Shown here piece after piece: positions 44,868 to 52,996 of a stretch of DNA of 52,996 nt; positions within the stretch are counted from its first letter, which is position 1, and every line of letters starts with the position of its first letter. Origin of the DNA: Propionibacteriaceae bacterium. GTDB taxonomy: Bacteria; Actinomycetota; Actinomycetes; Propionibacteriales; Propionibacteriaceae. The stretch spans positions 1 through 52,996 of the forward strand of contig WRIC01000012.1 of the NCBI GenBank assembly GCA_009782915.1. Direction: 5' to 3'. The translations under genes were made by a program, and so were the position numbers. The notes beneath the pieces were generated by a model that made no database searches, was not told the DNA's origin, and saw nothing but the letters and a program-made list of their open reading frames with translations.

Positions 44868-45032
44868 TTATCCTCCCTTGGAGGCAAGTGCCTCAAAGAA
44901 CCGGACTATCGACTCAAAGGCTGAGAAGAAGGATTTCACCGCAGCAGCAGATTCCTCAGGGCGAGTGAAGAGGAAATACAGAAAGAATCCAACAACGATC
45001 ACAATGATCACGTTTCTGATCAACTTGGACAT
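44868..45032 (-). CDS. 54-residue single-pass membrane protein coupled to the PH-domain protein
   Basis: A short gene easily missed. The minus-strand ATG at 45032 is preceded by AAAGAGG and encodes MSKLIRNVIIVIVVGFFLYF, then LFTRPEESAAAVKSFFSAFE and SIVRFFEALASKGG. One membrane helix (about 6-22) is followed by an amphipathic helix rich in Phe and Ala. The TAA stop directly abuts the ATG of the PH-domain gene, and the SKGG codons form that gene's ribosome binding site. This is strong contextual evidence that it is translated. Similar small proteins accompany PH-domain genes in other actinobacteria as far as I recall. Function unknown. Confidence 0.82.
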   Translation of the reverse strand: MSKLIRNVIIVIVVGFFLYFLFTRPEESAAAVKSFFSAFESIVRFFEALASKGG

Positions 45033-45176
45033 GTCAGCCTCTTTCCCTACCGGTCATATCCATTGTGCCGTATTGTTTTGAGACAACGGGTTTGATTGTT
45101 CAGCGTGTCCGAAATGGATTCAGCGGTAGTAATTCGTTGATCTCTCACCCATTTTCCGACAAGATGTGACACACTA

Positions 45177-45632
45177 ATGGCTATGGATAACTCAGATCTT
45201 TTCACTTGTATTGACCATGTCGGTTTTGCCGTCCCCAACCTTGATGAGGCTTTGAAGTATCACACCGAAGTCCTTGGTTTTCGCCTTCTTCATCGGGAAA
45301 CCAATGAAGAACAAGGTGTTGAAGAGGCCATGTTGGGCACCGGAGACCAAGTGAGTCTTGCCGCCCAGGTGCAGTTGCTTGCCCCGTTGAGCGAGGATTC
45401 AACCATTGGAAAGTTCATTGCCAATAACAATGGCCGTGGTGGAATCCAGCAGGTGGCGTACCGCGTTGACGACATTGATCACGTGTGTGAGGTACTGCGC
45501 GAACGCGGAACACGCCTTTTGTACGACACACCAAAGATTGGAACTGGTGGTTCACGGATTCAATTCGTTCACCCGAAGGATACCGGCGGAATCTTGCTCG
45601 AAATTGTTGAGCCAGCTCCCGATTCCCACTAA
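45177..45632 (+). CDS. mce: Methylmalonyl-CoA epimerase
   Basis: 151 residues of the vicinal-oxygen-chelate fold; interconverts (2S)- and (2R)-methylmalonyl-CoA on the propionyl-CoA route. First ligand H14 (CIDHVGFAV), Q66 (AQVQLLAP), last ligand E142 (ILLEIVEPA), plus YRVDDIDHVCEVLRERG and RIQFVHPKDTGG. The ligand position usually read as HH (GLHHMAWRV in the Propionibacterium enzyme) is QQ here (GIQQVAYRV, residues 91-92); I recall this variant in other actinobacterial epimerases. ATG at 45177, divergent from the small membrane protein across 144 nt. Works with B12-dependent mutase, whose cofactor maturation enzyme is encoded at 48307. Confidence 0.92.
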   Translation: MAMDNSDLFTCIDHVGFAVPNLDEALKYHTEVLGFRLLHRETNEEQGVEEAMLGTGDQVSLAAQVQLLAPLSEDSTIGKFIANNNGRGGIQQVAYRVDDIDHVCEVLRERGTRLLYDTPKIGTGGSRIQFVHPKDTGGILLEIVEPAPDSH

Positions 45633-45712
45633 TCGGTGTCAATGAAGTAGACTCAGGCGTGTCTTGGTGACCCCCGCCAGGACGTGATTGTTGACTCTTG
45701 AGGAGTACGTTT

Positions 45713-46903
45713 ATGTCTACAACCCAGGCAAACGATGCCACTGGTGAGAATAATGCAAATAACACTGCAGCTGGAACCTTCCAAATTCAGATGCGTGGGT
45801 ACGACAAGGCACAGGTTGATGCTTACGTTCGTAGCCTAGAAGAGAGAATTGTTACTCTTCGTCAACGCCTCGTCCAGGCTTCTAAGCAGACAACATCCAC
45901 CACAGAGGAATCCGACACCCAACGTAGTGAAAACGGCAATATTGAAGTTGATCGTCTGTCCGGTCATGCCGCTCAGATCCTCCACGCTTCTCAGGCAAAG
46001 GCCGACGAGATTGTCTCAACAGCTATGCGTGAGGCGCAGAGGATCACCGCAGAGGCGACCACTGCTGCCCAAGAGATGCGTTCCTTGTCTCAAAGTGATG
46101 TCGATTCGCTTCGCAACAATGCCATGGATGATCTCACTGCTGCACGTGAACAACAGATGATGGAGATTCAAGGAATCCTCGATCGCTCCAAGGCTGATGC
46201 TGACTCCTCCTTGGCTTCAGCTCAAAGCCAGGTTGATGCTATGTTGGTCCAAGCTCGCCAAGAAGCCCAATCCATTGTTGATTCTGCCCAGCGCCAGGCC
46301 ACGCAGTTGAATAACGAAGCCGAACTTGCTATGACCGAAACCCTGGCTACTGCTCAAGCATCACGAGATTCACTCATTAGCGAGGCACACCAGGCATTAG
46401 AGGAAGCTGAAGATGCCAAGACAACGGCATTCACTGAGATCACGCAGCGTCAGGAAGCAGCCGCATCGAAACTGGCTGAGGAAACCCAGCTCGCCACCAA
46501 CATCCGCAACACGGCTGTCACTGAAGCTGAGCAGATTCGCAAGGATGCCTCTCAGCAAGCCCAGCAACTCATGAGTTCCACGCGCAGGGAGATCGCTGAT
46601 ATGCAGCAACAGGTTGCCCTGGAAGCCTCCAACAGGCGTGCCAAGTTGCAGGCAGACATCAACTCACTCCAGCAACGCAAGCGTGCACTCACCCAACAAT
46701 TGGGCAACCTCTTTGGGTTGGGAAGTGCTGCAGCTGAAGAGTTCGCAGAAGATGAGTGGAGTGAACTGCCTGAGGTCTCCTTCTCCACGATGGATGAAGA
46801 AGTCGAGTACGTCGAAGAGATCATTGAGGTGGAAGAGGAAGTCGAACTTCGCATTCCTGCAGCCTCCGCAATAGAAGAGGCTTTGGCTGAAGGCCAGGAG
46901 TAA
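45713..46903 (+). CDS. DivIVA-domain coiled-coil protein
   Basis: 396 residues. Near the N-terminus (about residues 22-45) is the DivIVA/Wag31-type membrane-curvature motif FQIQMRGYDKAQVDAYVRSL. Nearly all the rest to residue 330 is a long Ala/Gln/Glu heptad coiled coil (EAQSIVDSAQRQATQLNNEA and the like), with an acidic tail (EEIIEVEEEVELRI). Such proteins localise at cell poles or septa and organise envelope growth. ATG at 45713 with GAGGAG 8 nt upstream replaces an in-frame start at 45698. Located between mce and nucS, an arrangement common in actinobacteria. Confidence 0.88.
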   Translation: MSTTQANDATGENNANNTAAGTFQIQMRGYDKAQVDAYVRSLEERIVTLRQRLVQASKQTTSTTEESDTQRSENGNIEVDRLSGHAAQILHASQAKADEIVSTAMREAQRITAEATTAAQEMRSLSQSDVDSLRNNAMDDLTAAREQQMMEIQGILDRSKADADSSLASAQSQVDAMLVQARQEAQSIVDSAQRQATQLNNEAELAMTETLATAQASRDSLISEAHQALEEAEDAKTTAFTEITQRQEAAASKLAEETQLATNIRNTAVTEAEQIRKDASQQAQQLMSSTRREIADMQQQVALEASNRRAKLQADINSLQQRKRALTQQLGNLFGLGSAAAEEFAEDEWSELPEVSFSTMDEEVEYVEEIIEVEEEVELRIPAASAIEEALAEGQE

Positions 46904-47584
46904 TCAGAAGAGTCTGTTCTCAGATGGTTCTAGGCCACGTAACTCGTCGTAATCGATGAGCAGGCAGGTGATCTGGCGATCTTGAGCCAAGACGCGTGCC
47001 TGAGGTTTGATCATTTGCGCCACCAGCATCCCTTCGACCGTACCTAGCAGTGGATCGCGGCGCAGAAGCTCCAAGTAGCGCGAGAGTTGCTCAACCCCAT
47101 CAATCTCGCCACGCCTCTTGACTTCGACAGCGACATGTTCACCTGTGGATCTTCGGCACAACAGATCCACTGGACCGATGGCAGTGGGGTACTCCCTGCG
47201 GACAAGACTGAGTCCTTCACTCAAGTAGCCTGGATGCTCAGCGAGCATCTCTTGAAGGTGTTTCTCCACCCCATCTTTCTCAAGACCAGGATCGACACCC
47301 AAGTCCACGTCAGTATCGGAGAGAATCTGGTTGATCCTGATTCTCAAGACATCATTTGCCTTATTCTTGACTGTCCAGGTCTGTTGAACATCATCATGAT
47401 CGAGTATCTCTATCAACAACGAGCAGGGAGCCCCCATCCAATTCAGGGGTTTATAGGCTCCCCCATCACTGTGAATCGACACCGAACCGTCAGATTTCAC
47501 CATGATGAGTCTCGTCGCAGGCGGAAGATGAGCCGTTAGTCTCCCCGAATAGTCCACCTCGCAGGTGGCAATGACAAGGCGCAC
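46904..47584 (-). CDS. nucS: Mismatch-repair endonuclease NucS/EndoMS
   Basis: 226 residues. N-terminal DNA-binding half ([36 protein letters not shown]) and C-terminal RecB-like nuclease domain with catalytic residues D140 (IGPVDLLCR), E154 and K156 ([17 protein letters not shown]). In actinobacteria lacking MutS/MutL it cuts both strands at mismatches, guided by the beta clamp. The C-terminus [12 protein letters not shown] may act as the clamp-binding tail. The gene ends exactly where the convergent DivIVA-like gene ends (no intergenic base). Confidence 0.94.
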   Translation of the reverse strand: MRLVIATCEVDYSGRLTAHLPPATRLIMVKSDGSVSIHSDGGAYKPLNWMGAPCSLLIEILDHDDVQQTWTVKNKANDVLRIRINQILSDTDVDLGVDPGLEKDGVEKHLQEMLAEHPGYLSEGLSLVRREYPTAIGPVDLLCRRSTGEHVAVEVKRRGEIDGVEQLSRYLELLRRDPLLGTVEGMLVAQMIKPQARVLAQDRQITCLLIDYDELRGLEPSENRLF

Positions 47585-47586
47585 GC

Positions 47587-48273
47587 CTAGCTCAGAGTCA
47601 CCGATGTAATGTCGCCACCTTGCTTGGGTGCAGAACCATTAGGATCATCCGGGTTTACTCCCCCAAAGGCGACGATCCCTTGTTCAATAACCTTCATGGA
47701 ATCAGCATCAACTGTTCCCATCACCGTGTAGCTTGCTGGCATCCAGTCGGCATCTGCCAACATGATAAAGAATTGTGAACCATTGGTGTCAGGTCCAGCA
47801 TTCGCCATAGCCACTGTTCCATAGGTGTAGGTTTCTTCACCAGTTAGCTCATCAGCGAAACGATATCCGGGGCCTCCCATACCTGTGGCAGAGGGGTCAC
47901 CACATTGAAGAACGAAACCATCAACAAATCGGTGACAGGTGGTGGCATCAAAGTAACCCTGAGAAGCGAGGGTCTCAAAGGAGGACACCGCGCAAGGGGC
48001 AAGTGAACGGTCCAAAGTCATAGTGACCTTCCCAGCACCCATGTTGAGGGTTGCGGTGAGGGTTCCTGAAGTTTGAGGATCTTCTGGGGGAAGGGTATCC
48101 ACAGTCTTAGCGGGTTCGCCGTCTTCAACATACTGGCAACCAGTGGCCGCAGTGACCTCTGGGTCCCCTGAGGGATCAGCCGCGGGGCTCGTCATTGGAA
48201 ACTCTGGCTCTGCGCAGGCGCTCAGCCCCACAGTCACGAAGGCAACAGCGAGTATTGCTAACTTGATTTTCAT
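47587..48273 (-). CDS. Cyclophilin-type peptidyl-prolyl isomerase lipoprotein
   Basis: 228 residues from ATG at 48273 with AAAGGA 5 nt upstream; the longer open frame upstream has no family similarity. Signal peptide with lipobox LSAC (about residue 20), a Pro/Ser/Glu linker, then a cyclophilin domain with [15 protein letters not shown] (catalytic Arg, Phe, Gln region), [11 protein letters not shown] and [17 protein letters not shown]. It helps prolyl bonds isomerise in exported proteins outside the membrane. Starts 3 nt after... the nucS start lies 3 nt downstream of its stop, so the two may share a transcript. Divergent from the cobalamin adenosyltransferase gene. Confidence 0.9.
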   Translation of the reverse strand: MKIKLAILAVAFVTVGLSACAEPEFPMTSPAADPSGDPEVTAATGCQYVEDGEPAKTVDTLPPEDPQTSGTLTATLNMGAGKVTMTLDRSLAPCAVSSFETLASQGYFDATTCHRFVDGFVLQCGDPSATGMGGPGYRFADELTGEETYTYGTVAMANAGPDTNGSQFFIMLADADWMPASYTVMGTVDADSMKVIEQGIVAFGGVNPDDPNGSAPKQGGDITSVTLS

Positions 48274-48306
48274 GGACATCCTTTCGATCTTGCTAGGCTT
48301 AACTCC

Positions 48307-48879
48307 ATGGTGAACTTGACCAGGATATACACCCGAACCGGTGATAACGGTACCACACGACTGTCTAACAACCAGGAGGTATCCAAATCTGACCTTCTGT
48401 TGGAGGCTTATGGAACTGTTGATGAGGCCAATTCCCTGGTGGGACTGGCTCTCAGTGACGGTGATATGGGCGAGAAGATGGGATCTGTGCTTCGCACCAT
48501 TCAAAACGACCTCTTCGATGTGGGAGCAGACCTCTCCACTCCTCTGGGCCATGAACCGGCTTTGAGGGTAAAAGCCAAGTGGATCGATCAGCTTGAACAG
48601 TGGTGTGATGAGTTTGGTGAGGAGCTTCCGCCGCTGAAGTCTTTTGTTCTTCCTGGCGGAACCTCACTGGCTGGGCTGTTAAATTGTGCACGCACAGTGG
48701 TACGACGAGCCGAACGGGAGGGCTGGAGAGCCCACAGTCTCGAACCGGTCAATGAAGTCGCCTTGACCTATCTCAACCGCCTGTCAGATTTGCTCTTCAT
48801 TTTGGCTCGATATGCGAATCTCCAAGCGAGCCATGAGGAATCTCTGTGGGTTCCAGGAGCCACCATGGACGACGTGTGA
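48307..48879 (+). CDS. Cob(I)alamin adenosyltransferase, PduO type
   Basis: 190 residues; transfers the adenosyl group of ATP to cob(I)alamin to make adenosylcobalamin. N-terminal ATP-binding signature YTRTGDNGTTRLSNNQEV, then EAYGTVDEANSLVGLAL, FVLPGGTSLAGLLNCARTVVRRAER and the C-terminal YLNRLSDLLFILARYAN are all classic PduO/MMAB features. It supplies cofactor to methylmalonyl-CoA mutase, consistent with mce 3 kb upstream. ATG at 48307. Its stop overlaps the start of the alpha/beta hydrolase gene (TGATG). Confidence 0.93.
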   Translation: MVNLTRIYTRTGDNGTTRLSNNQEVSKSDLLLEAYGTVDEANSLVGLALSDGDMGEKMGSVLRTIQNDLFDVGADLSTPLGHEPALRVKAKWIDQLEQWCDEFGEELPPLKSFVLPGGTSLAGLLNCARTVVRRAEREGWRAHSLEPVNEVALTYLNRLSDLLFILARYANLQASHEESLWVPGATMDDV

Positions 48880-49652
48880 TGGCTGAGACTCGTCTCCATA
48901 CAGAAACCCTGGGCTCGTCGGATAGTCGCTTTGTTTTCCTCCACGGGTTATTTGGGCGGGGACGAAACTGGGCTAGTATCGCTCGAAACCTCCAACCTCA
49001 CTGTTCTGTTCTTGTTGATCTTCCCAACCATGGACTCTCGCCGTGGTCACCAAAATTCTCCTACCTCGACATGGTTGCCGATGTTGTTCAGGTTCTCGCC
49101 GAGCTGGGCCAACCGGCCTGTCTGGTGGGTCATTCGATGGGTGGTCGTGTGGCGATGCTCACTGCCTTGCATCACCCAGATTTGGTTGATCGATTGGTCA
49201 TTGTTGATACGTCCCCTGGCCTCATCCCCACTGACCGTCTACGCACAGTGGCCCAGGCCATGAGTAAGGTGGATATGTCCACGGTGACTAGTCGCAGCCA
49301 GGTTCGCCGGATTCTTGCAAGGAACATCGATGATGAGTTGGTGGTTGGTTTTCTGCTCCAGAATCTCACCAGAGATATTCACCACCATTGGAGCTGGACT
49401 CTCAACCTGGATGTCTTGAATCGAGACATCGAGTTGGTGGGTGAGTGGCCCGAGACATCTGCGTCATATTGCCACCCCACCCTGTTCATCACAGGTGCGC
49501 AGTCCGATCACGATGTGGGTGACCTCACGAACGTGAAGAAGCTTTTCCCGCTGATGAGACAAGTCAAAGTCAAGCAAGCAGGTCATTGGGTTCACGCCGA
49601 TGCGCCCGAGGTGGTCACTGAGGCTCTACGCCACTTCGTCGCTGAGACGTAG
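48879..49652 (+). CDS. Alpha/beta-hydrolase fold protein
   Basis: 257 residues from ATG at 48879, coupled to the upstream adenosyltransferase stop by one shared base. Nucleophile elbow GHSMGGRVAML (Ser), oxyanion region FLHGLFGRGRNW, acid in ITGAQSDHDVG and the catalytic His in KQAGHWVHADAPE complete the triad. It resembles the YbfF-type esterases or Abhd11-like group (FVFLHGLFGRGRNWASIARN). Substrate not deducible. The last 27 nt overlap the convergent gcvP gene. Confidence 0.88.
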   Translation: MAETRLHTETLGSSDSRFVFLHGLFGRGRNWASIARNLQPHCSVLVDLPNHGLSPWSPKFSYLDMVADVVQVLAELGQPACLVGHSMGGRVAMLTALHHPDLVDRLVIVDTSPGLIPTDRLRTVAQAMSKVDMSTVTSRSQVRRILARNIDDELVVGFLLQNLTRDIHHHWSWTLNLDVLNRDIELVGEWPETSASYCHPTLFITGAQSDHDVGDLTNVKKLFPLMRQVKVKQAGHWVHADAPEVVTEALRHFVAET

Positions 49653-52454
49653 CTTGAGGTTTCTGTCCCCATAGACAGCGTCAATTCTTGCCACCGGTGG
49701 CCAGTATTTTCCTCGCGGTCCACCCAGCGTCGGGCCTTGGTTGATGCCCATCGGATAGACGGCTTCTTCTCGGGTGTACGGATGGGTCCAGTCCCCCACC
49801 AGGCGATAGGCAGGATGGGGGGCATTGACCAGAGGATTATCGTCAGCGGGCCAGCGCCCTTCCTCCACAGCATTGATCTCAGCGCGAATGGCAATCATGG
49901 CTTCACAGAACCTATTGAGTTCCTCCAGGGACTCCGATTCGGTGGGTTCCACCATGAGAGTTCCTGGTACGGGAAAACTCATTGTTGGAGCGTGAAAGCC
50001 ATAGTCGATGAGCCTCTTGGCCACATCATCAACAGTGATACCTGTTCGGGCAGTCATCGGGCGAAGATCGAGGATGCACTCGTGGGCGACAAGGCCATTG
50101 TCGCCATGATAGAGAGTCGGGAAGACATCTTTGAGCCGCTGCGACACATAATTCGCACTGAAGTTTGCCATCTGCGAGGAGTCTTGCAGGCCAGTATGCC
50201 CCATCGCCGCCATGTAAAAATACGCGATGGGTAGGATGCCAGCCGACCCATAGGGAGCCGAAGCGACCTCGCCAGTGGAATCGCCTAAGAGTTCATGGCC
50301 GGGAAGGAAGTCAGCCAGATGGGGTTTCACCGCCACAGGGCCCACACCTGGCCCGCCACCACCATGGGGCAAGGCAAAGGTCTTGTGAAGATTGAGATGG
50401 GCAACGTCAGCTCCCAGTTTCGTCAAGGTGCCTTGTCCGACAAGGGCATTGAAATTGGCGCCATCGACATAAACCTGCCCTCCGCCTTGGTGGATGATCT
50501 CGCACAAGTCCCCTATCGTGTCTTCAAAGACCCCATGGGTGGAGGGATAGGTCACCATCATAACCGCCAGATCCTCGCCACTGTGGTCCACCTTGGCTCG
50601 CAGATCACCGAGGTCTATGGCTCCGCGGTCATCCACAGCAACTGGAACGACCACTAACCCTGCCATCGCTGCTGATGCGGCATTGGTTCCGTGGGCAGAG
50701 GTTGGAATCAGACAGGTTCTCCTCACCTCACCACGGGACTCGTGATAGCGACGGATTGCCATCAGGCCTGCAAACTCTCCTTGAGATCCTGCATTGGGTT
50801 GGAAACTCACAGCACTAAACCCAGTAACCTGGCACAGCATCTTTTCGAGTTGATCGATCAGTTCACGGTAGCCTTGGGTGTCCTCTTCTGGGGCATAGGG
50901 ATGGATATCGGTGAAACCTGGCAGTGATATTTGCTCCATCCCCTGGGCAGGGTTGAGTTTCATGGTGCATGAGCCGAGAGGGATCATGCCAGTGTCGAGT
51001 GCATAGTCCTTGTCTGCCAGAGTCCGCATATAGCGCATCATGGATGTCTCGTCGTGGTACGAAGAAAAGACCGGGTGTAGGTCATGATGCTCGCCAGAGT
51101 ACTCACCACGAGGTATTCCCAGGTCGTCTTCCTCGTCGCCAACTGCACCTGGTTCAAGACCAAACACCTCTGCAAGACTGTCAAGATCCTGATCTATGAG
51201 TCCTTCACCAAAGGTGATGCCCACACTGTCACCATCACGCAGGCGGATGCCAATGCCCTTGTCGCGTGCCTGGTTGACTAATTCTTGGGCTCGACCAGGA
51301 CAATGAAGAACAAGGGTGTCGAAGAACACGGTGGACCCCAGAGTGTAACCTTCACGAATCGCAGCCCTCGCAAATCGACGAGTCGCGCCATGAATGGTGG
51401 AGGCAATCTGCTCAAGACCACTAGGTCCATGCCACAGGGCATAGAATGCTGCCACTGCTGCCATGAGAACCTGAGAGGTGCAAATATTCGAGGTCGCTTT
51501 CTCACGGCGAATGTGCTGCTCACGAGTTTGCAGAGTCAATCGGTATGCGGAGTTTCCATCTGCATCCAAAGACTCACCCACCAACCGTCCGGGTAATTGT
51601 CGGACAAGTTCTTGGCGTACGGCCATGAAACCAACACCAGGACCGCCGTACCATAGTGGTATACCGAACCTCTGTGCTGAACCGACTGCCACATCAGCTC
51701 CCCAGGTTCCTGGAGGGCGAACCATTGTTGCCGCCAACAGATCAGAGGTGGCCACAACCAGAGCTCCCTGGTTGTGGGCAGCATCGCACAAGACCTGGCA
51801 GTCTTCTGCTAGGCGTAGTTCACCATCGACACCCAGATGAGCGACAACAACACAAAAGGGATCCTGATCATGGATGTCTTGAACAAGATCATCGGAAAGG
51901 ATCACTGTGATGTCTTGAGCCTCACAACGCGTTCGTAGAACATCAATGCTGGATGGATAGACTCGTTTATCCACCACCACAGTGCTCCCGGTTTTGACCT
52001 GTCGGCGAACCAGGGCGACTGCTTCAGCCACGGCAGTAGCCTCATCCAGCAGGGAGGCATTGGCCACATCAAGGGCCATGAGGTCAGCTACCATCGTCTG
52101 AAAGATCATGAGAACTTCGAGACGGCCCTGGGAGATCTCTGGCTGGTAGGGAGTATAAGCGGTATACCAGGAAGGGTTCTCTAAGATATTGCGTCTAATC
52201 ACCGCAGGGGTGATCGTTGAGAAGAAACCCATGCCGTACATCGCAGTGACACGATTATTCTTGGAAGCGAGCTCAGCAATGTGCGTCGCTACTTGATGCA
52301 TCGGCAAAGGGCCACCATTCTCATCGTGCATCACAGACGTGGGTGCGAAAACTTGGTCCCACACCAAGGTGGACTTTTCTAAGGCATCAAGGATTTCTTG
52401 CTCATTCAAGTCATGCCAAGGCAGTCGCAATCGGTCTGTAGGAAGATCATTCAT
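49626..52454 (-). CDS. gcvP: Glycine dehydrogenase (decarboxylating), P protein
   Basis: 942 residues; the PLP-dependent P protein of the glycine cleavage system, which decarboxylates glycine and passes the aminomethyl group to lipoylated H protein. Both halves are present in one chain: N-terminal FFSTITPAVIRRNILENPSW and YTPYQPEISQGRLE, C-terminal GSCTMKLNPAQGMEQI, the PLP lysine K691 in HLNLHKTFALPHGGGGPG and ATRTG-like strand ends. Length is normal (about 950). GcvT, GcvH and Lpd are not in the window. Starts 21 nt downstream of the MerR gene stop on the same strand. Confidence 0.95.
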   Translation of the reverse strand: MNDLPTDRLRLPWHDLNEQEILDALEKSTLVWDQVFAPTSVMHDENGGPLPMHQVATHIAELASKNNRVTAMYGMGFFSTITPAVIRRNILENPSWYTAYTPYQPEISQGRLEVLMIFQTMVADLMALDVANASLLDEATAVAEAVALVRRQVKTGSTVVVDKRVYPSSIDVLRTRCEAQDITVILSDDLVQDIHDQDPFCVVVAHLGVDGELRLAEDCQVLCDAAHNQGALVVATSDLLAATMVRPPGTWGADVAVGSAQRFGIPLWYGGPGVGFMAVRQELVRQLPGRLVGESLDADGNSAYRLTLQTREQHIRREKATSNICTSQVLMAAVAAFYALWHGPSGLEQIASTIHGATRRFARAAIREGYTLGSTVFFDTLVLHCPGRAQELVNQARDKGIGIRLRDGDSVGITFGEGLIDQDLDSLAEVFGLEPGAVGDEEDDLGIPRGEYSGEHHDLHPVFSSYHDETSMMRYMRTLADKDYALDTGMIPLGSCTMKLNPAQGMEQISLPGFTDIHPYAPEEDTQGYRELIDQLEKMLCQVTGFSAVSFQPNAGSQGEFAGLMAIRRYHESRGEVRRTCLIPTSAHGTNAASAAMAGLVVVPVAVDDRGAIDLGDLRAKVDHSGEDLAVMMVTYPSTHGVFEDTIGDLCEIIHQGGGQVYVDGANFNALVGQGTLTKLGADVAHLNLHKTFALPHGGGGPGVGPVAVKPHLADFLPGHELLGDSTGEVASAPYGSAGILPIAYFYMAAMGHTGLQDSSQMANFSANYVSQRLKDVFPTLYHGDNGLVAHECILDLRPMTARTGITVDDVAKRLIDYGFHAPTMSFPVPGTLMVEPTESESLEELNRFCEAMIAIRAEINAVEEGRWPADDNPLVNAPHPAYRLVGDWTHPYTREEAVYPMGINQGPTLGGPRGKYWPPVARIDAVYGDRNLKLRLSDEVA

Positions 52455-52475
52455 TCTTACTCATTTCTGGCGACC

Positions 52476-52996
52476 TCAAGCAGCGCGTCGTGCTCGGCGC
52501 CTCTCAGAGAGTTCATCAGTCCACACCTGGTCTGTGGTGCTCGTCGGCAATTGTACTAGGGTGCCTTCGATGTCATGCCAGACACCAGCCAGATCAATAG
52601 CGAACATAGCCTGACCACCTTTGACCAGATCGATGATTTCGTTGTCTTCGGTACATTCAAAAACTGAGGTGCCATCGGAGACCAGTGTAATGGAGGTGAG
52701 GTCCATTTGCCCTTGAGAACGCAGGTGGGTGATGGCTAGGCGAATCTGGTTCAAGGATATCCCTGTGTCAATCAGTCGCTTGATGACTTTCAAGAAGAGC
52801 AGATCACGAAAACTGTAGAGACGCTGGGTTCCTGAGCCCTCTGCACTTCGAATCTCAGGCACAACCAATCCTGTACGTGCCCAATAGTCCAGTTGGCGAT
52901 AAGTGATGCCCACAGCTGAACAGGCAACGGGACCACGATAACCCACCCCTGCAGCAACGACAGAGAAGTCACCGTCGAAGAGCCTGTCTTGGCTGT
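52476..52996 (-). CDS. MerR-family transcriptional regulator (FtsR/Rv1828-like), 5' end outside the window
   Basis: At least 172 residues are visible. The winged-helix core is YRGPVACSAVGITYRQLDYW, then ARTGLVVPEIRSAEGSGTQR and LYSFRDLLFLKVIKRLIDTG, followed by SLNQIRLAITHLR. This matches the actinobacterial MerR regulators of the Rv1828/FtsR group, whose C-terminal domain reads VFECTEDNEIIDLVKGGQAM. A GTG at 52946 would give a 156-residue protein starting right at the helix-turn-helix. The frame, however, stays open to the window edge (SQDRLFDGDFSVVAAGVGYR), and such an N-terminal leader is usual in this group, so the true start lies beyond 52996. Upstream of gcvP by 21 nt; FtsR relatives control cell-division genes. 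Confidence 0.88.
   Translation of the reverse strand, partial: SQDRLFDGDFSVVAAGVGYRGPVACSAVGITYRQLDYWARTGLVVPEIRSAEGSGTQRLYSFRDLLFLKVIKRLIDTGISLNQIRLAITHLRSQGQMDLTSITLVSDGTSVFECTEDNEIIDLVKGGQAMFAIDLAGVWHDIEGTLVQLPTSTTDQVWTDELSERRRARRAA

Noticed and set aside
47587-48552. Longer start for the cyclophilin gene (321 residues)
   Set aside because: The extra 93 residues are antisense to the adenosyltransferase gene, and the ATG at 48273 has a good ribosome binding site followed by a signal peptide.

Overview
The window is a stretch of actinobacterial chromosome of medium G+C (by eye somewhat above half). Four features suggest Propionibacteriales or Propionibacteriaceae, though this is inference rather than a species call. 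They are a methylmalonyl-CoA epimerase and a PduO-type cobalamin adenosyltransferase (propionate and methylmalonyl-CoA chemistry), the GlgE alpha-glucan pathway, the actinobacterial mismatch endonuclease NucS, and a DivIVA-type coiled-coil protein. About 48 protein genes, one structural RNA (rnpB) and several repeat arrays are visible. No tRNA, rRNA, CRISPR array, insertion sequence or prophage was recognised.

Layout. 1-1472: two overlapping genes for exported proteins of unknown role. 1537-4097: a catalytic plus non-catalytic M16 peptidase pair. 4117-4908: a ZIP metal transporter. 5155-9758 (minus): a UPF0182 membrane protein and a PDZ/Lon-like protein, with a TIR-domain gene added at the downstream end. 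9874-12398: a zincin-like protein, a 52-residue zinc-ribbon protein and an E1/ThiF-like protein. 12352-18827: dinG-type helicase, hflX, dapF and miaA on the minus strand, then an SCP2-like protein and map on the plus strand. 18828-19277: a gene-free repeat array. 19278-20836: a P-loop GTPase and a small translationally coupled partner, followed directly by rnpB. 21209-24310 (minus): a sugar ABC importer without its ATPase, divergent from a maltokinase. 25711-31883: zinc-ribbon coiled-coil protein, aminopeptidase P, CitE-like lyase, Mrp and glutamate dehydrogenase, with repeat arrays on either side of mrp-gdhA. 32157-34565 (minus): a small membrane protein and ligA. 34760-41101: the glgX-glgE-glgB operon. 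41111-44312: LysE exporter, thioredoxin-fold/TPR protein and phosphoglucomutase. 44328-45032: a PH-domain membrane protein with a 54-residue membrane protein. 45177-49652: mce, a DivIVA-like protein, nucS, a cyclophilin lipoprotein, the cobalamin adenosyltransferase and an alpha/beta hydrolase. 49626-52996: gcvP and the 3' part of a MerR regulator that runs off the window.

How the genes fit together. Imported maltose or a related sugar, maltokinase, GlgE, GlgB, GlgX and phosphoglucomutase form a nearly complete alpha-glucan building and breaking route. Trehalose synthase (TreS) is missing from the window. Epimerase and adenosyltransferase serve B12-dependent methylmalonyl-CoA mutase, which must be encoded elsewhere. 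LigA, NucS and the DinG-type helicase are genome maintenance genes.

Best candidates for something undescribed: (i) the GTPase plus 130-residue partner between a repeat array and rnpB; (ii) the TIR-domain gene at the end of the UPF0182/PDZ block, with fresh in-frame duplications in its tail; (iii) a branching enzyme carrying an extra C-terminal domain; (iv) a Lon-like protein whose catalytic lysine is a histidine; (v) a two-palindrome intergenic repeat family in three arrays.
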